Below are positions 52,501 to 62,300 of a DNA stretch of 64,000 bases, piece by piece (the first letter of the stretch is position 1; each line of letters begins with the position of its first letter). The DNA is taken from positions 1,118,501 to 1,182,500 of the forward strand of contig OY992839.1 of the NCBI GenBank assembly GCA_963921425.1. Direction: 5' to 3'. The notes under the pieces are model-generated. The model saw only the letters and a program-made list of their open reading frames with translations, had not been told where the DNA came from and ran no database searches. Made by a program: the position numbers and the translations under genes. This DNA is from Dryas octopetala (lineage: Eukaryota > Streptophyta > Magnoliopsida > Rosales > Rosaceae).

Positions 52501-54989
52501 GGAATAAGAAGGATGGTCATGGCTCTACAGCGGTAGCAGACTATAATGAATCTGGAGAACTTCTCACAGTCTCTATAGGTAACACTTCTTCTCATGGTGA
52601 TTGGATATTGGATTCGGGTTCTACTCACCATATATGCTCTAGGAAAGAATATTTTGAAAAGTTTCAAGAATCAAAGGGAGGATCTTTCTCTTTGCCTGAC
52701 GGGTCCAAAGTTGACGTCATGGGGGTTGGAACGGTGAAGATCAAGATGTTCAATGGGGTGGAACATACTTTGGGTGGAGTCGCTTATGTCCCAAAGCTAC
52801 AAAGGAATTTGATATCCTTGAGTAGGTTGGATTCCAAGGGCTACCTGGTTTTGATAGCAGGTGGAGTCATGAAAATTACTCATGGAAGCATGGTCCTAAT
52901 GAAGGGAGAGAAGTGTGGTGGTTTATATCGTTTGATAGGAACTCAAACCTCGATGGTTGGTTGGAAACGAAATGCACAAGAAATCAAGCGCTTGAGGAAG
53001 GTCTCGTTTGCGGGTACAGCAGAGACGGTTGTGACATGTTTCCAAGGTTCAAACGATGGTGAGAAAGGAGATCCTACTGGAGGAGGGGGTGAATCGAGGC
53101 CCCTCTTCGGTGCTAACCGGTAATTGGTTACACGATGCAGCTGCACATAGGTATTGGCCGTGCGAATCAAGGGTGGACCATAGTTTCTTGATTCGAGTTA
53201 TGTGTAGTTGGTACAAGGTCAAGGCCAATGGTATTTGGTGCAAGGTAATTTGCATGATATGCTCGCCAAGGTGGAGATTGTTGTTAATTTGGCTCGCATT
53301 TGAAGATTTCCTGGTTCATGGGGGATTTCCATGGTATTCTAGGATGAAGTTAGGAGTCCAAATAGGTGTTGGAAGGTTATTAATTCCTGGTGCGTTTTGG
53401 ACTTCATTTTGGGCAAGTTTTGAGGTTTTCCTTGTGTATAAAGGAAACTTATTTCCTACTCAAAGTTAACTTTCTTCCTACTTTATCTAGGATTGTAATA
53501 TAAGGCCTATGGTTATAAATAGGACCTTAGGGGCTTAGAAAAATGTGAGAGAATCAGATTAGAGTGAGCAAGTCCTTAGGATTCTTGGGAGGCACACAAT
53601 CTAGAATTGGTGAGATCAAGATTAGGTAATTAATCTTGGGTGAGAGATCTAGGGTTTTGGGAAACACTTTGTGAAAGGGTGTACAAGAGATTTGGGGATT
53701 GGGTTATGTGATTTAGTCCAATTGTAATCTTAATACTTATTATTCTCATAGTGAAGAACGGAGATCTCTCCCGGGGACGTAGGCAGGAATTTTGCCGAAC
53801 CTCGTAACAAATCTCGGTGTGATTGTGTGTGCTTGTTGGTTTATTATTTTCTGTTTTCTTGGCTGTGTTTGTTATTTATCTTTCATCGAATTATTGCTTG
53901 TACGCCGTGAAGGTGGGAATTAGGATTTAATTCTCAAACTACATCAACACCTCATACTGAAATGTAAAATGTGTCCTAAACCCTGTGCGGCTGTGTTGAT
54001 GAAAGTTATGGGGTTGATTGTCCACTAAAACATAATACTGATAATAAAAAATAAAGAAAAAAGCAAACCTTGTGACCCTTCAAGCTCTCAAATTGTGGAA
54101 CAATTTTTATTTTCAGTTTCTGTTGAACTTGGAGTCCCTGCATTTCTACTTCCTTGGTTCATTTCTTGAGTGATAAGATGATGTGCTTGAAGCTGAGTGC
54201 ACTAGGGGCCTGTCTCTTTTTTTTTATCTTGGTTGTGCTGACATATATTCTTAGTGATGCCATCGTTTTGTTATCTTCATCTGGTAGGTCAATTGCAATG
54301 AATTACAAAAAGGGAAGAATATTACTGGGTTCTTACTAGCTGTAGCATTTTCATCACTGATTACTTTTATGAGAAATGGGTTACAAGAGGGAGGAATTCA
54401 GAAGGAGGGAGGGTCAAGCAAACTAATTTATTGGATTTGAGACTAGTAACAACTAGAAAAAAAACCCCAACGGTAGTAAATTTGGCTTGTCCTGCTTCCA
54501 AAGTTCCAAGTAGTGGGAGTTGGCTTTAAAAATATTTTAGCTTTCCAATATTAAGATTTTAGTACTAGTATCCCATTTTGCAGTTGAAATTTGACTGGTT
54601 AACATGAAATCTGTACTCTTCTATATCTAGATACGTGTCAATGGACCAGATGCAGAACCTGTCTACAAATTCCTCAAAGCAAGTAAAGGTGGGTTTCTGG
54701 GGAATAGGATAAAGTGGAACTTCACCAAGTTCTTAGTTGATAAGGATGGTCAAGTAGTCGAACGATACAGCCCACTCACCTCTCCCTTGAACATTGAGGT
54801 TCTCTCTCTCTCTCTCTCTCTCTCAGACACATACACACAGAGAAGCATTGCTCGTGTTGTCACTTATAATAATTAATCTTCCCCATCTTTGACACACAGA
54901 GAAGCATTGCTCCTGTTTTTACTTATAATAATTAATCTTCCCCATCTTTGACACAGGCCGACATCAAGAAAGCACTGGGGGAGGTGTGA
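49595..54989 (+). CDS. Glutathione peroxidase-like thiol peroxidase (GPX4/5 type)
   Basis: Six exons: 49595-49648, 49742-49818, 49960-50021, 50331-50449, 54631-54798 and 54957-54989. They give 513 nt (170 residues), the normal length for a cytosolic or membrane-linked plant GPX. It starts MGASHSVS, matching an N-myristoylation context (Gly2, Ser6) as in plasma-membrane GPX4/5. Catalytic residues are NVASKCGFT (peroxidatic Cys44, split across introns 2/3), FPCNQF (Cys73), Gln79 in FLKQEPG, the resolving Cys92 in [14 protein letters not shown], and Trp133-Asn134 in KWNFTKFLV. As in other plant GPXs, Cys replaces selenocysteine, so the enzyme probably uses thioredoxin to reduce lipid and hydrogen peroxides. 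Intron 4 is 4.2 kb because of a Copia insertion in the sense direction; all splice sites remain intact. Confidence 0.93.
51013..51017. repeat. Left Copia target duplication (CCTCA)
   Basis: CCTCA directly before the 5' LTR, repeated at 53950-53954 directly after the 3' LTR. Confidence 0.9.
51018..51688 (+). repeat. 5' LTR of the Copia element
   Basis: Starts TGTTGTTAATTTGG and ends ACATCAACA. TATAAATAGG at about 51254 is a plausible LTR promoter TATA. Identical to the 3' LTR as far as I can see. Confidence 0.93.
51759..53123 (+). CDS. Copia gag-protease polyprotein, pol deleted
   Basis: 454-residue frame. The N-terminal gag is of UBN2/retrotran_gag type ([18 protein letters not shown], then [14 protein letters not shown] and [12 protein letters not shown]). 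A CCHC zinc knuckle, [14 protein letters not shown], lies at about residues 232-245. The aspartic protease active site, [12 protein letters not shown], has its Asp near residue 285. It ends soon after GGLYRLIG, where the GAG-pre-integrase segment would start in full-length relatives. The last 60 or so residues ([19 protein letters not shown]) look like a joined distal piece. Integrase and RT are absent. It would provide particle proteins but not enzymes for mobility. Confidence 0.9.
   Translation: MAAGSSGVSSFKVEQFDGRGNFTLWQKRVKDVLVSQGLARALKGKEVGKPAKMTDDDWEDLECRCVSTIRLYIADNIINNIDEDSAPELWKKLEKLYLAQKSMATKLNLKRDIYKLKMEAGANLMDHMNVFKGLLNQLERVGVKIEEEDRALLLLTSLPDTYDNIVDIFLYGKDTLKMEEVESTLLSSERRKKVEDKDSLFVAHGQRGRQTTKGSSDNSKARSKGSGKGWQCYKCKEWGHIKKDCPTWNKKDGHGSTAVADYNESGELLTVSIGNTSSHGDWILDSGSTHHICSRKEYFEKFQESKGGSFSLPDGSKVDVMGVGTVKIKMFNGVEHTLGGVAYVPKLQRNLISLSRLDSKGYLVLIAGGVMKITHGSMVLMKGEKCGGLYRLIGTQTSMVGWKRNAQEIKRLRKVSFAGTAETVVTCFQGSNDGEKGDPTGGGGESRPLFGANR
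53279..53949 (+). repeat. 3' LTR of the Copia element
   Basis: 671 bp, same sequence as 51018-51688 by eye, preceded by the polypurine tract and followed by CCTCA. Confidence 0.93.
54800..54825. repeat. (TC)n in GPX intron 5
   Basis: TC dinucleotide run just after the exon 5 donor. Confidence 0.85.
54841..54956 (+). repeat. 59-bp tandem duplication including the GPX exon 6 acceptor
   Basis: AGAAGCATTGCTCGTG...GACACAC starts at 54841 and is repeated from 54900 with four or five differences. The second copy ends in the used acceptor (GACACAG|GCC at 54956). The first copy ends GACACACAG at about 54899, a second potential acceptor. Confidence 0.85.
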
Positions 54990-55992
54990 GAAACAGGCAG
55001 TTCAGACATTAGTAAAAGAGCATAGGAGATATAGTGCCTTTGTTCTTTGTTAATTATCTTTCTTTCATGTATCTATATGTCTTCTCTCTGTCCCGGTATT
55101 TGTATCTTATCTCTATTATTACCTATTATATTTTCTACGTCTGTGCTTGGTCTTCCCTATAAATGACATCTATGTTATGCAAATGAAATGAGTTGTTCGT
55201 TCAAGTCTCTAAAATGTAATTATGGAAGTGTGAATCATAATATCTATTTGGTTGGAAAATATCAAAACACTGATATTGGCCTCTCAGTGCGAGTCTGATT
55301 CTCGAGTGTTCTTACATCACATGTTTTTCGTCCTCTCTTTCTTTCCTCCGACAGCCCTGATTTTTTATGTAAGATCGCAGAAGCACAAACATTCTCATTG
55401 GCTTTGGTACAATGGTTCAAAAGGCCAAATATCACATACCACGTGCAGGGCTTAGCTTAACACATTCATCCTATTGTCTCGTCGTGTAGTCTAGTCTGAT
55501 GATGTGTATAATGTTGTCATGTGTCTGCTTATCCATTGATCTGTTCCTCAATTGAGATAAAGCTCTCTCACTGCATTAGTGGGACAGGGGAATAGGTTCT
55601 CTCCTCAGCAGAACAAGGTGTAGTGCTCCAAACCCAGTAGTTTCAAAGGGAGTGGTGGCCCACTGGCCCATGTAGCCTTTGTAAGGTTGTTGTTGAAGGC
55701 GAGGGATCATCTCTAATGTCGCCTTAAAGGCCATGAGACTAAGAGAGTAGGGCTTGGCTTGGGGTCATTGAAGATGTTAATGGGTTTTGAAGTATGAACT
55801 GGTTTGTCAGTGTTGGTAATGATAGATGGCCAGCATGTCGGTTTGACTAGGACAATCTCCAGTTGAACCAAGCTCGACATGGTGCACGTGATATTGGAGC
55901 CATATGTGGCCCCCTATGTAGTTGTCTTGACTCTCTTGATAGCTACACGTGGGCTCTATTAGTAGTGACTGTCACAATGTGAATGCTATTAT
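54990..55992. other. GPX 3' flank and intergenic DNA
   Basis: 3' untranslated region (pyrimidine-rich, then AATGAAATGAG near 55185) followed by about 0.8 kb without recognisable coding or repeat structure. Confidence 0.45.
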
Positions 55993-56001
55993 TATTAAGG
56001 G

Positions 56002-56417
56002 GAGAGAAACTTACCTGAAACCGTGATGTCAGGTCAGCAATCTGACTTGGTGTCACTCATAGTCGGAGTGGCTGGAATCCAAGGGTGGTGTCATCGGGGT
56101 TAGGGTTTTCGAATTTGGGCTTTTTGATTCGAGCACAATTGACCACATTCATTTACACCAATGGAAAGAGCAGGAAGAGAAAAGCAAAACCCCTATGGTT
56201 TCGCCGTCATCCGCCTTCGGATTTGTCGGAGATCGGCAGTCGGACGGTCGACCCAAAGACACTGAGAGACTCAGCTCGACATGGGGATTCATCTGGTGGT
56301 GATGGCTGGTTTTGACTTCGTCGAAAAGTGCAAATCGCCGACGAAGGGGTGTCGGCTTGTTTGGGTTCAATGCATCATCACCGATGGGTTTTTTGGGTGA
56401 TCGAAGGCTGGGGAAGG

Positions 56418-56474
<57 letters not shown>

Positions 56475-56663
56475 GAGATGGCCGGTGTTGTCGCCGGCCA
56501 TCGCCGTCAAACAGTGGTAGTTCGAAGAGTGAGGAGGTGCGGTGAGGGAAGGGAGAAGAAATAGAAGCCTAAATGTGTCACCCACATGTTACAGGTGTCT
56601 TTGGCTAATTGGATTGTGACACCAGGTCAGATTTGACATCATAGTTTTAGGTAAGTTTCTCTC
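56002..56663. mobile_element. Non-autonomous MULE, 662 bp, with perfect 9-bp target duplication
   Basis: TATTAAGGG occurs at 55993-56001 and 56664-56672. The TIRs start GAGAGAAACTTACCTGAAAC (56002) and, reverse-complemented from the right, GAGAGAAACTTACCTAAAAC. Similarity continues through ATGATGTCA and CTGACYTGGTGTCAC for about 55 bp. A 9-bp duplication with GAG-starting TIRs is typical of Mutator-like elements. The interior is GC-richer and gene-like (56090-56400), with a (GA)n at 56420-56472 and a GCCGGCCATCGCCG segment. This suggests captured host sequence (Pack-MULE style), donor not identified. Confidence 0.8.
56420..56472. repeat. (GA)n microsatellite inside the 662-bp MULE
   Basis: About 26 GA units. 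Arg-Glu open frames over it are artefacts of the repeat. Confidence 0.93.
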
Positions 56664-56672
56664 TATTAAGGG

Positions 56673-57791
56673 TCATTCTAGACTCGAGATTACAATACCA
56701 TATGCTATAAATTCTTCAATGATCTGGAGTTGGATACAAGAGGTTAATTATCCCAAACTATAACCTTGGACATTATCTTGCCAAATAATTTGATGGATTA
56801 TAAATGTTGCCAAATTATTAATCTGAATCATTCATTGTGGTTTGGCTGACTATTGCCCATGTTGTTGTGTTCGGGCTTCTCATAACGTTTCTCAACAATG
56901 ATGTAACAAGTAACAACTATTGATAAAGAATTTGTTATTGTGGCGTATTGATAACTAAAATATAGATTATCCTTTATACCTACTACTAACACAAGTAATA
57001 CATGACACGTGTGCCACCCTTATGACCTTTGCATCAATCTTGACTTTTATATTAATTGTTAATTTCATTTTTAAAAGGTATGATGAATGGTAACGGCTAA
57101 AAAGTAATTAATTTATCAATATTTGTCCCTGTAATTCAATTAATATAGGTTGAGGATTAGATAAGTGTAAATTTGTGATAAAAGGCTATTATTTGCAAAG
57201 TGTACCGAAAATTTGTGTATTTTAAGAAGTGAGTAAAAGTGTGATGGATTCATAATATCTTTTGTGGTGCAAAAGTGTGGACGACTGACGAGTACCAAAT
57301 TCCGGTACTCCCATTTTTGGCATTTCTAATTTGGTACTTGTAGTATATAATTGTATGATTCTTTGTTTGGGGAAATTGAAAATTTGAAAAGTGTGAGCGT
57401 ATATGCATGCATGCAGGAATCATCAATGTCAGACAGGGAGGGCCCCCTCCATGCGGAAGAGTTGACGAGAGGTCCTTATCGAGAGGGTTTGGCAAGGGAC
57501 AAGCAAATAGCTCTGCTTTGTCATGTGTGTGACCCATTGGGCCAACCAGAGGCCAACATTTGTCTACCACCACATATTATTGTTTGGTGATTTCTATCTT
57601 CTTCCTCTGCTCTCTACCCTCTACTCTCTCCTCTATTTAAAGCCATGGTTGGTCCTTGAGACCCCTTCAAACCCACCACACCAGACGTTTTCAACTTGTT
57701 ACCCAAATCATCCAAATTATTCAATTGCCTAATTCATAGTTGTTTCTTTTCTTGGTTTTCTCTGCATAGAGACATATATTAATAGACATAC
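56673..57791 (+). other. Upstream region and leader of the RTFL/DVL gene
   Basis: AT-rich to about 57250. Then a less AT-rich block (57400-57560) whose short open frames have no recognisable protein. Then CT-rich leader sequence. Confidence 0.4.
57632..57641 (+). promoter_or_regulatory. Probable TATA box of the RTFL/DVL gene
   Basis: CTATTTAAAG follows a CT-rich block and lies about 155 bp upstream of the ATG at 57792, leaving a leader of roughly 125 bp. Confidence 0.5.
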
Positions 57792-57929
57792 ATGGCAGGC
57801 AAGGCAATCCCATCAAGGAGGAGTAGTACTAGTTTGAAGCTTCGGTGTTCAAAGCACATTCGAGAGCAGCGAGCACGGCTTTACATCATATGGAGATGTA
57901 GTGTGATGCTTCTGTGCTGGCATGACTAA
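57792..57929 (+). CDS. ROTUNDIFOLIA-like/DEVIL (RTFL/DVL) small polypeptide
   Basis: 45 codons, ATG at 57792 to TAA at 57927-57929. A variable basic Ser-rich leader ([18 protein letters not shown]) precedes the conserved RTF core, [15 protein letters not shown] followed by [12 protein letters not shown], which matches the RTFL/DVL signature (C-x-x-x-x-K/REQRAR-x-YI-xRC-x-x-ML-xWxD). Family members are plasma-membrane-associated plant peptides, and overexpression alters cell proliferation along organ axes (leaf and fruit shape). The Trp at core position 19 (IIWRC), where Arg is usual, is a small deviation. No intron; a good TATA-leader arrangement lies upstream. It was found by reading the sequence because it is shorter than most gene-length cut-offs. 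Confidence 0.88.
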   Translation: MAGKAIPSRRSSTSLKLRCSKHIREQRARLYIIWRCSVMLLCWHD

Positions 57930-59301
57930 GAAGCATTCAGTTTCTTGGCCTGGGGGTCATGTCATGAAGTTTGGGATTCAGTTTTAGGCTGACTAATTAA
58001 ACCATATACAGGTATTGCAGTGTTCGATCAATCTCTGCACAATTATGCAAAGGGAACGCAGTAGTTATTGGGTAGATAATATCAGACTAGGTGGTACACA
58101 AAGTTGATGATGATCGAAGCTCTGAATTAATGTGTGTTTGACTGTGTAAATACATATTTGTATGAAAGTTATTAATGTAACTCTATCTTGGTTTTCCTAC
58201 TTCTCTAGTACATATATTGTCTCCTTTAATTCCCTCTCTTCAATTCTCTCTCTCTCTCTCTCTCTCTCCCTCCTCTCCCCCCCCCCCCCCGGCGAGTATA
58301 CACATATTCATAAAGAAGAGATGAATCTTGTTAATGCTACTTGGGTCAAAAGCTTACCAATCCTTATCATTGCACGAGATTGAAGAATATAATTAATATT
58401 TAATGGATCCATTAGGCATTAGTCGATATATAAAGATCTGGACATGTTCTCGCTATGGTATTCGCGAACAAACTCACCATCACCGACTTAATTGGCTGGA
58501 TTCACAAGCATCACAACTACCACAAAGTTTTGAATATATACAAAAATGCTCTAAAACTAATATATACATCAATGCGAGGACATTCCATTGTCATGCCAAA
58601 GCGTTGTTGAGAAAGAAAACTAAAGAAAGGAGAGATAGATGGGGGCAGTATGTGGTGGGAGGAACCTAGGCTGGCGCCAGAAAGAGGGGACGGCAGGTGG
58701 TGGGGGTTTAGGGGCTGCATCAGGTGGGAGGGTGGCTGGGGAACAGATTTAGGGGCATAGTTGAAAGTTTTGAACAAGAATGTTGTATGGGTACTGATAG
58801 CAAATCAGGTGGGTACAAGCATATTATTGGGGTTCAGATAGCAATCGAGGTGGGTACATATTTGAAAAATCATTTTTGGAACAAAGAAAATTAAGCAACG
58901 GGAGGGAACCAGCTACACTTCCACAGCAACATCTTAATGCCAAACCACATCAGAATAACATTTTTTATTTTTGGGCCAGGAACCACATCCGAATAACTTA
59001 AAAACCAAAAACAACGTCTTAGTGCCAATTAGCAATACCCTGCAAAACTCTGCATGCTTCAATTATTGTTTAGAATCAGTACTGTACAAAATTGGAAGTG
59101 CTCAAAGCTCTGAGAGTGGTAGACTCTAAAGAGACGAAGCTCTTGTAAATCGGACTAGTACTCAACCAATACTCATATAAAGTAGTAGACTCTAACGCTC
59201 CAATATATAAATAAATCCTCTACTTAATAATTGAAACAAAAAGGAATCAGCTGAGAAAACTTTAGAAGTTGATCCTCGTATTCACAATACATGTTTGAAG
59301 C
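57930..59301. other. Intergenic DNA between the RTFL/DVL and CUE genes
   Basis: 1.4 kb holding the two convergent 3' ends. A (TC)n and poly-C run lies at 58243-58291. No exon recognised. Confidence 0.5.
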
Positions 59302-62300
59302 TCAGACATCCAACTCTGTATCTTTGTCGAAGATATCCCACCCGTCGTCCAGAAGTGCTTTCTTATCAGCAGCTGCTCTTTCATCTTCAAGTCTGCTTTT
59401 TGGTGATAGACCATCGACTGAAGGAACAGGACTTTCCTTCTCCAGGGTCTTTGATGACTCGACTCGGTCTAGAACGAAATCGGATGCCATCATGCTGCTT
59501 TTTGGTGATGAATCATTGACTGAAGGGATAGGAGTTGACTTCTCCAGAGTTTTGAATGACTCAACTCGTTCTAGAACCAAATCAGATGCCATGCTTTTGA
59601 TGGATGAGCACGAAGAAGCCAATATGCAACTGGTCTGGCTAGAGGAAACAGACAGGCTTAATGGAACCCGCTCATCAAACTTCTCTTTCAGCAGCCTGAC
59701 ATCCTGACAAATAACAGAAATTTCTCCTCTGCACATATATGAAAGAACTTTATTATCTTCCTCGAAATAAAAAATAAAAAATACATAATACAAAAAGAAT
59801 ATATACAGAAAACTGTTAAACGAAAATTTAAAAAGCCTTGAAAGGCATCAGAAATATTCAGATGAAGAAATAAAGTTGTTATACAGCAAAAACTGGAAAC
59901 CTCAAGCGAGAATGGGTCTTCCCCATACCAATTTTTTGGGAATTAAAATTTAACTTAACAGAAAATTAAGGGATGGGATTATATTCTTAATGCATGAAAA
60001 AATGATTGACTTGGGACAGTTTATTTAGAATATTGTTGGAAGGATAAATACGACCAAAGGCAATAGGTGTAACAGAAAAAATTAAATAGAACTCTGAAAA
60101 CTAGAGTTAAAATGGAACATAAAACTACAAAACTTTAGTTCTCAAAGAATATAAAAAATAAAACTTCCACTGCCACAAATATCAATTCTAATATGCAAAT
60201 TTCACCAACATCAAGTGCAGCATATGGGGTGAGCCAATATGGGATATACCGACAAATTGCTGGGCATCCACCACTTTAAATAGTACTGGGGCCCTCAATG
60301 GTCTTTAATGTAACCAAATTTCAAGTAAAAAAATGAAGACAATAACTTACTGTAACATATCAACAATGCGGCCACGGTCCATCAGAAACTCCCGTAACTG
60401 CAGTCGAGCAAAATTACAAGAATGAGTTATATTATCAGTTATTAGACTTGAATAGGTCCATGGTCACTGAAAATAGTTGCTACCTTGGAATTCTCCTCCG
60501 CCTCCTGTTGCAGTATCTTTGACTCCTGAACCACTTTCTCCATAATTGCTTCTTGTTCCGCAAGAGCTGTTCGTGCAGATTCTTCCTTTTCAAGCTTTTC
60601 CAGCTCTGCCATTTTCCTGGCCTCTACTACTGTATCTAGTCGTGATTCAAGAGTAGCACGCATCTGCAGTTACAAAACAGATAATGAACTAAGAAAATAG
60701 ATTTATTTATCTATTAGTAACAGATTAGTTTTTGAATTTTTTTATGGTACAAAATATTCACCTTCAGTGATGATTTGGTTCTAAACTTCTAATTAGAGCT
60801 ATTTCAGCCCTAGTTGTAAGGGACTCAAACAATGATCATTTTTGGCAACACTGCTTTGGATGATTTTACAAGAAAGCCATTATTCTGCTTAAAGAGTTAC
60901 AACGTACATTGGTTATCCGCAGAGGGCTTGTTAAAATAATAGACAAAAGTACGTTTCTGTTTAAGTTGGTTGGGTTGGATACTGACGCAGTACAACATTT
61001 TCTTTCCATACTGCTTTGGTGATTACATAAAAACACCATTACTGCTCACAATGCGCAGCGGTCAAATATGCCTAACAGTACTAAGTAAATAGAGGACTTG
61101 TTAGAGCTACTATAAATACATTTTGGTTTAATTTAGTTTTTAAATCATACTAAAGAACAAGTGGACCTGATAAATAAACTTATAGTCATAAGACCACAAG
61201 TACATTTATCTACAGCAATCCAGAAGATGATGGGAAAATCTTATAAGAATTGAAAACACAACCCTATTGTTTCTTTTATTATTATTATTAGAGAACCATT
61301 ATTTTGGATGATAAATCTGTATCAAATAACCCTACAGTAGACGCAATGAAGAATACGAGATGAACAAGATAACATAAATAAATTAGTGAAATGAAGCATA
61401 ACAACAAAAAACTAATGCATTGTAATAAGCAGATGAAGTAGAGTCAAAACCTCATTAAGAATTGCAAGTGACTTGTCCCTTTCATCTGACAAGCTAAGCA
61501 ATCGAGATTGAAGCTCCTTCACTTCAGTTGATAAAATTGCCTTCTCCCCATACACTTCTCCAGCATGCTGCAGAAAAAAGAGATATATGCTCAGTTATGA
61601 TGAACATTTATCAAAGAGGAGCTTAATTCATAATCCATTACTTTTGAACACTAATCGCATTAAGCAATATACAACCATGTCATTTGCATCCTTTGCATGG
61701 GCCAACATCTGTTTCAGTTCCTCCACCTTGACCATAATATCTAACCCTCCCCTAGCGGCTTCCTCTTTCACATGGTCCACAGCTTTCTCCTGCAGTTCCA
61801 CTTCTCTCATCATGGTGATAACCGACTCCATGGCTGAAAACAAGGTTTTCTGCACCATTGTTAAATGATTAGGAACTATGTAGCCAGGGAGAGGAAACAA
61901 AAAAAAACTTATCCTTGCTGATAACTAACTCAATCAATCTGGTGTGCTTCAGCAATATATAAACACTCTAAAAAAATTAAGATTAAGCTCCAAAGTTTCC
62001 ACCAAAAATTATTACTGACACATCCCAAGATAGCACAACTTATTGGTACAAAAATGAAATGAAGCACACAAATCAAATCCATATCACATCGTAAAATTGC
62101 ATTGAAAGAATTAAAAGACTTTTCAAGGCTCCCAATAGGATCAAGATGATATAACTACTCACATTAAATGGCGCCAGTTTTAATTAGAAGCTGATAGCAA
62201 TAAAACAAACTGTGCAGTTATAATTTTTATAGTAGAGTCATTTATTTGTGAACGGTGCAGTTATAAATCCATTATACCTTGTTATTTTTAGCATCTTCAA

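Larger units (their letters stand above)
51018..53949 (+). mobile_element. Young non-autonomous Ty1/Copia LTR retrotransposon in GPX intron 4
   Basis: 2,932 bp: 5' LTR 51018-51688, internal 51689-53278, 3' LTR 53279-53949. The LTRs are 671 bp each, start TGTTG and end CAACA. They look identical by eye over the whole length, implying a very recent insertion. The 5-bp target duplication CCTCA is perfect. The primer-binding site TGGTATCAGAGCCA (51691-51704) matches initiator Met tRNA. The polypurine tract AAGGTGGAGAT ends at 53278. The internal region codes only gag plus protease; integrase, reverse transcriptase and RNase H are missing, so the element must have moved in trans using a relative's enzymes. 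It lies sense to GPX. Confidence 0.95.

Noticed and set aside
53056-53469. Frame running from the Copia internal region into the 3' LTR
   Set aside because: It crosses the PPT and LTR boundary and repeats the LTR-internal frame seen in the 5' LTR; no protein-family resemblance.
57250-57590. Opposing 107- and 79-codon frames upstream of the RTFL/DVL gene
   Set aside because: They overlap on opposite strands, have no conserved motif and sit in the probable promoter.
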